Source of the DNA: Lactifluus volemus
Taxonomy: Eukaryota > Basidiomycota > Agaricomycetes > Russulales > Russulaceae
Reading direction: 5' to 3'
Length of the DNA stretch: 64,000 nt
Assembly (NCBI GenBank): GCA_022376515.1
Contig: WTXI01000020.1
Location: 372,001-436,000, forward strand
Part shown: piece by piece, positions 58,430 to 64,000 of the stretch
How the letters are laid out: every line of letters starts with the position of its first letter
How positions within the stretch are numbered: position 1 is the first letter of the stretch
The notes under the pieces: generated by a model
Told to the model about the DNA's origin: nothing
The model's input: only the letters and a program-made list of their open reading frames with translations
The model's database searches: none
Program-made: the position numbers and the translations under genes

Positions 58430-61398
58430 TAACTTGGCATCTTGCTGATGGCTCAGGTAATGGCTCAGCTCAGCTGGTGTAGCCGCCGGAACACTACTCC
58501 TGACAGACATGCATTTCACATTCTAACGCACGGAGCAGGCTTTGTATTCACAGCTGCGCGATACGCCTAACACCACGCTGAACAACACATGCAGGGGATT
58601 CCATTCTGTGGCGCACAGAGCTACCCTGCGGTTACCGGCATTGGGATGCAAAGCACGTGTCAAAGGGCGCGTGCGCATGTCTCGCAGGTGATCGTGAGAC
58701 TATTCAGGAACCTCAAATGGTGGCATGCCAGATATCACGCCGTTCCTGGCGGGAACGTCATCATTCAGGAAGTAAACTGGGGCAGCATCATCACATTTAC
58801 GCTTAGGGTACATCCCTCCTAGGTTATGTGTCTTCGTCAGACTGAGGCTGAATTGGCTTTTTTCCCGAGCTTTGTATGTTTGCGACTTGTTAATAAGCAT
58901 GAGCATGTTGAATGAATGAGCCCGCGAAAGTGAAATTTTCTCAAAAGGAGATGCGTGAACGTAAGGGGACGAAAATGTGAACACAGCAGACTGTTTTGGA
59001 ATGTGAGGGACTGACTCGCGCGCAAGTGGATGGTATCATGTTCCCCATGGCAGAGGTCATAGACGAGAGCATACGGAACATGACGAGTAACATGGTCACC
59101 AAACTTGAAGTGGCAGAGAACAGACGGTGCGTGCCCATTAACCTTGAACATGGATCACGATAGTTACATCCCGGATATATTAGTCACCCACTACGGCGAC
59201 GACCTCGGCACCATCTCACTCCTCGACACCAGCGTGGGCGGCGAACCCCCCTGCCGACATCGACTAGATCATGCCAATCACAGGCGCAGTCACATTCACC
59301 GCAACATACTACGCCACGATCGCCGGTGGTAAACGCCCCACCACCATCCTCCTCCGCATCTACTCCAGTATCTGTGCCGCCTCCTGCCGCACATATACCC
59401 ACATCACCCCAGTCCGGTTTCGGTGGGCCCTCACCTACTTCGGCACTACACCCATCGAATCAATTGGCGGGTTGGGACTCGATGTTCAATGTGCTTGCTG
59501 CTCAAGTGCCTGCAAAATTTGACCATCTCGTGCCGCCAAGGCTGTCATACAAAGTGGACAACAACAACAGCAAGCGCAAGTTGTCGGGTCACATTCCCTG
59601 CCGGCTCGGCCGGTGTCGGTGCAGGTTCCCCGGCAGACAGTGAGTACGAACACGGACCGGATGGCCGGCGGTGGCTATGAGTAGTATTGGCAGTGGTCAC
59701 CTTTGAGGCGTCGCCCATGCCCTCACGAGCGATGATCTCCTCGTGTGGTAGACCACTTGCTGCACACGTGACCAAGCCCGCACCTTCACCGCCTGTACCT
59801 TGGCACAATGAAGCCTTATTGATCGGATCGAGAAAAGGTGATTGCCTAGACCTAATCATGCGGCGCCAGAGAGCGAGAGTGCATAACTTGCTCAGTCATG
59901 CTGCTTACAAGAGCCGGGCGCTCACATGCATTTGTTAGTCACGAACGACCCTGACTTCAAGTCGGCTGGCTCGACATACTCGGGCCCATGCCAAGCGCTA
60001 ACTAGAAGAGTTACCTTTTTGACTCACATAGCTGCCAGCGTAGGCCTTATCTCGGTTTGCGACGTACATTGGCACTATGTAGCGATGGCGGGTCGCCATC
60101 GTCAATGACACAAGCAATAATGAGACCAGTTATGATCCAGATAGCGCCAAATATGACGTAGTAGGTTCCGCCCTCCTGTATGCAACCAGGAACCTCAGCG
60201 TTGAGATGTCCATATTCAGCTAGCCGGAGCTATCAATGACCGTAACCACTTGAAACGATTGGGGATAATAAGCTGAAAGCTAATAAGGACAGTAGGAATT
60301 CCGCGTCATGAAGAAGAGCATGAGAAATGTTGAAGAACCTAACGACCGTATTTGATATATAACTAATCCTATAGCATAGGACGTAGTTATCGCCTCGCCC
60401 AGTTTGGTATAACTCGATGAAGATGCGCATATATGAGGACTAGTAGGTAATGTCCCGTTCCCCAGTGACCGAAAAAGTCGTGGATTAATGTCGTCATGGG
60501 TTCCAGTGAACTCACGCCTGAGAGGTTCATTTCCTTATATGGCGGTACTACAACGACCAAAGGGCGATATGTGGGCCTGCAGTCTAATATAGGGTCCGGG
60601 AGCTGAGCTCCGAGCGCCAATTGACGAAGAGACAAGGGAAGTAAGTACTCGGACTGCTGGCCAAGTTTCTGACCTGAATTCTCAGCGCTCATCCGTCCTC
60701 GCTCTCAATTCAGGCTCTTCATAGCTTCATCTTTGGTGTCTCTGTCTTTCCTTTCCTCCGGTTTCTCCCCTGCGCCTAGGGCTACGATAGTCGATATATC
60801 TCTTGTTGATGAGGTAGCAGGACTTCTGATTCCGATCGTTCTCCGTCATCATGTCAGCGACGACTCTCTATATTAGTACGCACGATGCGACAGACATCCG
60901 CTCACTTCCTTGACAGCCCGAAGAGCTGATCGAGTATTGTCAGAGATGACATTCTCTTATGTGTCACAGGTAGTGCACGACTAGGGACGTCTCTGAGCCT
61001 TTCAAATACGAACCATGTCATGATCACTTCGATTGCTTACTTTGATACTTCCTTCCATCACAACGACCAATGCATATCACTTTCTGTCATTATTGCACTC
61101 GTCAATCAGAGAGTAGCCAAAAGAAGGGGTCTCACAAATATCTCGCTTTCAGTCGCCCCCCGTGCCAATGATTCGCGCCAGGCTCGTATGTTCTGTGTAC
61201 GGGTTTGCATCATCTTGTCAAGGTACGTCTCGTTGCAGAATATATACTGTCCGCACTGAGCACACACATAGTCCATCTCCTGGAGGTGTTATCATTCTGA
61301 ACGTTGGCTCTGGTTGTCTTGGCGAGTCTCACGATATGTCCACACATATCACACTATGGGACTCACACGCCGAGGATATTCAAGGCTTGCATATGATC

Positions 61399-61615
61399 TT
61401 TTCGGAGACCACATCTCCGACATGATCGGCGCGCGTACTGGCTTAAGCTTGGTGAGAAAGTTGACATGCTTGTCTTCGCTAGTTGGATCAGCGAAAAGGG
61501 CAAGGAACCTCGCGAGGTTGTTGTTGAGAAATGCACATGTCTAGGATTCGCGATCAATAAAACGCATAACGAGGATGGAGACGTACAAGCCGGTGATGTT
61601 GTGGAGATAGCCTGA
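61399..61615 (+). CDS. Possible terminal exon of an unidentified gene
   Basis: A frame without its own early Met reads RAYWLKLGEKVDMLVFASWI and continues through EKGKEPREVVVEKCTCLGFA and NEDGDVQAGDVVEIA to a TGA at 61613-61615. The amino-acid mix (Val/Glu/Lys alternation, Trp, paired Cys) looks like real folded protein, unlike neighbouring frames. It could be a last exon whose upstream exons I could not place, or a remnant. No family is recognised. Confidence 0.3.
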
Positions 61616-61872
61616 GGGAAGGGCGATCAGATAGACTCCAGGATCTTGGTGTGTCGTCCTAATGAACAACTTGAAGCATGCCAGGGTTCACCTTCGAAAG
61701 GCAATCAAGGCGTTTGTAGCTTGTCTCGGAGCTAAATTCTAGATATAATGCCATACCAACATCTCGCCGAGAATGCTCATGTACTGTTTATATTTAATAG
61801 TAATTGAGATGCCAGCTTCGGTGAAACATGGCCGAAGAATAACTACAGAGTACGCTGCACACCAGATCGGGC

Positions 61873-62655
61873 TCAACTTGAAACAACACCGATCATGCCG
61901 TTAATCGCTCCTGACTGGGCACGATTGATAGTCGCGGTTTCGGTCTCGCGACGCCGGCGTTCCAACAGGAGGAAAGAAGTGACGATAAAGTCGCGGATAG
62001 GTTCAACACGTTGGTCAAGCAGGAGCGTCGAAGGGACAACAGGTGGGTTCTCTCGGTCCGTCTTGTAGTCCTTGTACGAGCGGATGAAACGGGCTACGGG
62101 CTGCGTCTTGGACTGTGGACCAAACAACTATTTATTAATAGGATACAGAAATCAGCACACTGGCATTTAGAAGGTCAATTGACAATACAACACAAGTACC
62201 TGTAGCGCAAGCCCGGGCTTGTTGTTCTTCCAGACATATTCCACACCCGTGTCGTCCTGAAACTTCACGTCACTGAGAAGATGATATGATAGCTCAGTTT
62301 GCGTAAGAGTCACCAAGTGGGTGGGAGAAACCGAGGACAGGGAAAAAGAAAAAGAAAGCACATACTCGCGGAAAGGTATGAAGCTCTTCTTGAGCCAGGC
62401 ACTGGCAGGTGTCTGCGGGAGGTCGCGAATGGTAAGCAGGTCTGAGCGAGCGTCGCGCCATATCCACTCGGCGACAAGCTTTCCGACCCCGTCGTGCACA
62501 CGCGTCACAGGTTTATCCGGATCGGAAAAGTCCGTTGCGACGGTGTAAAAGACGTTCCCGTCTGGATCGACGATAGTCGTGTTGCAAGGATTGTCGCGCT
62601 CGAGTCGCAGAGAAATGAATAGTTCTTCGGACGTGGCGACAAGGTGGCTGAACAT
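61873..62655 (-). CDS. DUF6593 domain protein
   Basis: Belongs to the DUF6593 family, expanded in mushrooms and without known function; the fold is thought to resemble tubby-like C-terminal or phospholipid-scramblase beta barrels, which I give as background only. The start MFSHLVATSEELFISLRLER at 62655 is followed by NPCNTTIVDPDGNVFYTVAT, DPDKPVTRVHDGVGKLVAEW, ASAWLKKSFIPFRE, DVKFQDDTGVEYVWKNN, KPGLALQ, ARFIRSYKDYK and LVLDQR-like LLLDQRVEPIRDFIVTSFLL, ending at 61873. Three exons join cleanly. The beta-strand pattern runs throughout. No signal peptide. Confidence 0.82.
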
Positions 62656-63067
62656 TGTTACCTGTGAAAATTCTGAGTCGGGGCTGGAGGTTGGTTGTTT
62701 GGTGCGCTTCCTTTGACGGATGACGCACATCTCTTTTATATGAGTCGAGGCTTACCAGTGCTGCGCAGCATCACCACGCGGTAAAGGAAGTTCTCAGAAT
62801 CAGCGCCGGGAAGGCGACATCGCAAACAAGACAATTGGGTCGGCATCGGTGCTTATAATGTCTAACAAGGACACGCGAGTTTCCTTTTCTTGATGGCGAT
62901 AGCTGACAGCTAAGTACACCTGATGATGGCGTCCAAATGACTTTGCCCCGCTGTTCCTGGGTATCAGGATAAGATAGATAAGATAAGATTGGGGTGTACA
63001 GTTCCGGGCCGGTACATGAGTATGTGTTTTCTTCCGCGCCACGCCTGCCCCACCTTGGCAAGTCGCC
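62656..63067. promoter_or_regulatory. Divergent upstream region of DUF6593 and ATG15 genes
   Basis: About 410 bp between two outward starts. An AT-rich repeat-like run (agataagataagataag, 62971-62990) offers tandem GATA-factor sites about 80 bp before the ATG15 start, which would fit nitrogen control of autophagy. That regulatory reading is inference. Confidence 0.4.
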
Positions 63068-64000
63068 ATGCACTTCACGCCGCTGACCAACCTCATCTCC
63101 CTTTTCTTCGGTTTCTTCCTTCCTCCAGATGTTTCCCGAAGCTTCATATCTCATCCCTACAACACCTTAGACTTCCGGCTACGTCACTTTCACGCCGTGA
63201 CGCCCTCCGCACACGTCTACTTTGCCGACGTTCCCTTCCATTCCTCCCTTCACACCGACGTACAACCCCTTTCCATACCTACTTCTCCAGTACGGACTGC
63301 GCGCCCACAATCTGCCGCAGCCTTTGCAGAGGCGCGGGGCCTCTCCATTCGAGGTCAGAGTGCGGTATTAGATTGGGAGGTGGAGGACATCCAGGGACCA
63401 GACATTTCGAAACGCGAAACGCTTCTCCTTCTCGCGAAAATGACAAGCAATTCGTACGTCGAACCCGACACGGATGGATGGTACAACTTGACCAACGACT
63501 GGGACGTCGTGCGTTAGATTTTGTTTCCTTCCGAGGTTTGAATGTAGCTGATATCGATCGCAGCACGCGCCTGTTGGGTGGGAACCGGATAACGACGGCT
63601 TTCGAGGGTACATTTTTGCGACAGACGACAACAGCACCGTTGTACTCTCCATCAAAGGCACGTCCGCTCAGTATGTCGACCACGGGCCGACGACGGACAG
63701 AGATAAGGTGAACGACAACCTGCTGTTCAGCTGCTGCTGCGCGCGCATCAACTGGTCGTGGACGACAGTGTGCGACTGCTACCGGAGTGGGTGGAAATGT
63801 AATCAGGACTGCATAGAAGAGGCCCTCATTGAGGAAAGCCTGTTTTACCCAATCGGCATTGTAAGTCCCCCCTTTTTTGTTCTACTCCGCTTCGCTACTT
63901 GTAGTTCATGCCTTATTGGGTCTCAGAACCTCTACAACAATATCACATTTATGTTCCCCAACGCGAAGATCTGGGTTATCGGACATTCCCTTGGGGGCTC
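63068..64000 (+). CDS. ATG15: Autophagic phospholipase Atg15, 5' part (cut by window end)
   Basis: Vacuolar class-3-lipase-type phospholipase that dissolves autophagic bodies after delivery through the multivesicular-body route. The start MHFTPLTNLISLFFGFFLPP gives a short N-terminal membrane anchor. Then LRHFHAVTPSAHVYFADV, LLLLAKMTSNSYVEPDTDGW, YNLTNDWDV, VGWEPDNDGFRGYIFATDD, VLSIKGTSAQYVDHGPTTDR, the family-specific DNLLFSCCCARINWSWTTVC with its Cys cluster, DCIEEALIEESLFYPIG, NLYNNITFMFPNAKIWV and the nucleophile elbow GHSLGG, where the window ends. Introns at about 63511-63562 and 63861-63927 fit. The catalytic Asp and His lie outside the window. Confidence 0.92.

Larger units (their letters stand above)
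57076..61872. other. Gene-poor region of about 4.8 kb
   Basis: No complete gene is recognised. Frames are short and mutually overlapping. A Pro/Ser-rich GC-rich stretch at 59190-59660, a minus frame at 60387-60692 (MSAENSGQKLGQQSEYLLPL) and a + frame at 61399-61615 have coding-like character but no family. The region carries a CTAG cluster near 58.3 kb. It borders the duplicated block, so it may be a degenerating, repeat-prone segment. Confidence 0.4.

Noticed and set aside
59184..59859. Pro/Ser-rich or Gly/Asp-rich frames on both strands at 59.2-59.9 kb as genes
   Set aside because: Several frames on both strands are open at once because of GC-rich repeats; none has a start, splice sites and family features together.
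1..64000. tRNA, rRNA and CRISPR features
   Set aside because: I scanned for T-loop-like motifs and regular direct repeats with spacers by eye and found none convincing; a tRNAscan-type search could overturn the tRNA part.

Overview
The window is nuclear DNA of a filamentous basidiomycete, most likely an Agaricomycete. Genes are dense, lie on both strands and are split by many short (about 50-60 nt) GT-AG introns. Several families are typical of that group: a DUF6593 protein, an aquaporin of the NTARD type, a Ser/Thr-rich GPI-anchored wall protein, and tandem alkenal-reductase-like MDR enzymes. There are no operons, no CRISPR array and no tRNA or rRNA that I could recognise. Most gene models were assembled by eye from exon pieces, so outer coordinates are firmer than individual splice sites.

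Layout. 0-8 kb: an acidic hypothetical protein (-), an aquaporin (+) and two tandem medium-chain reductases (-). 8.1-11.8 kb: an inverted copy of a block found again at 50-57 kb, holding a serine carboxypeptidase (S10), a dead RNase H2 subunit A gene and the 3' tip of a Met/Gly-rich gene. 12.5-24.3 kb: a Ser/Pro-rich protein (-), a Rho GEF with DH-PH-CNH domains (+), a Sqt1/AAMP WD40 protein (-), a two-thioredoxin-domain PDI (+) and a TDP2-like phosphodiesterase (+). 25-35 kb: a GPI-anchored wall protein plus a decayed paralogue, a sugar transporter (+) and a convergent intracellular GH13 alpha-amylase (-). 35.5-49.3 kb is a housekeeping stretch: Snu66/SART1, an M48 mitochondrial-type protease, Svf1, an Agaricomycete hypothetical, an Acl4-like TPR chaperone, an Rmnd1/Mrx10 mitochondrial protein and a coiled-coil protein. 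49.5-57.1 kb: the Met/Gly-rich gene followed by two tandem RNase H2A + S10 units. 57-61.9 kb is gene-poor and holds a dense CTAG cluster. 61.9-64 kb: a DUF6593 protein and the 5' part of ATG15, cut by the window end.

Two signals stand out. First, the RNase H2A + S10 block exists three times, twice in tandem on + and once inverted about 38 kb away. All three RNase H2A copies carry substitution-type nonsense codons, whereas the S10 copies keep their catalytic residues and are broken only by single-base gaps. Second, the same kind of single-base gap, usually in a short homopolymer, interrupts at least seven unrelated genes (aquaporin, reductase 2, Rho GEF, phosphodiesterase, GPI protein, sugar transporter, SVF1). 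This looks more like residual long-read consensus error than biology, and it should be settled before any of these genes is called a pseudogene. Functionally the window mixes secretory-pathway and wall genes (PDI, S10, GPI protein, Rho GEF of cell-wall-integrity type), sugar use (amylase and transporter tail to tail), ribosome-protein chaperones (Sqt1, Acl4), splicing (Snu66), mitochondrial upkeep (M48 protease, Rmnd1 type) and autophagy (Atg15).
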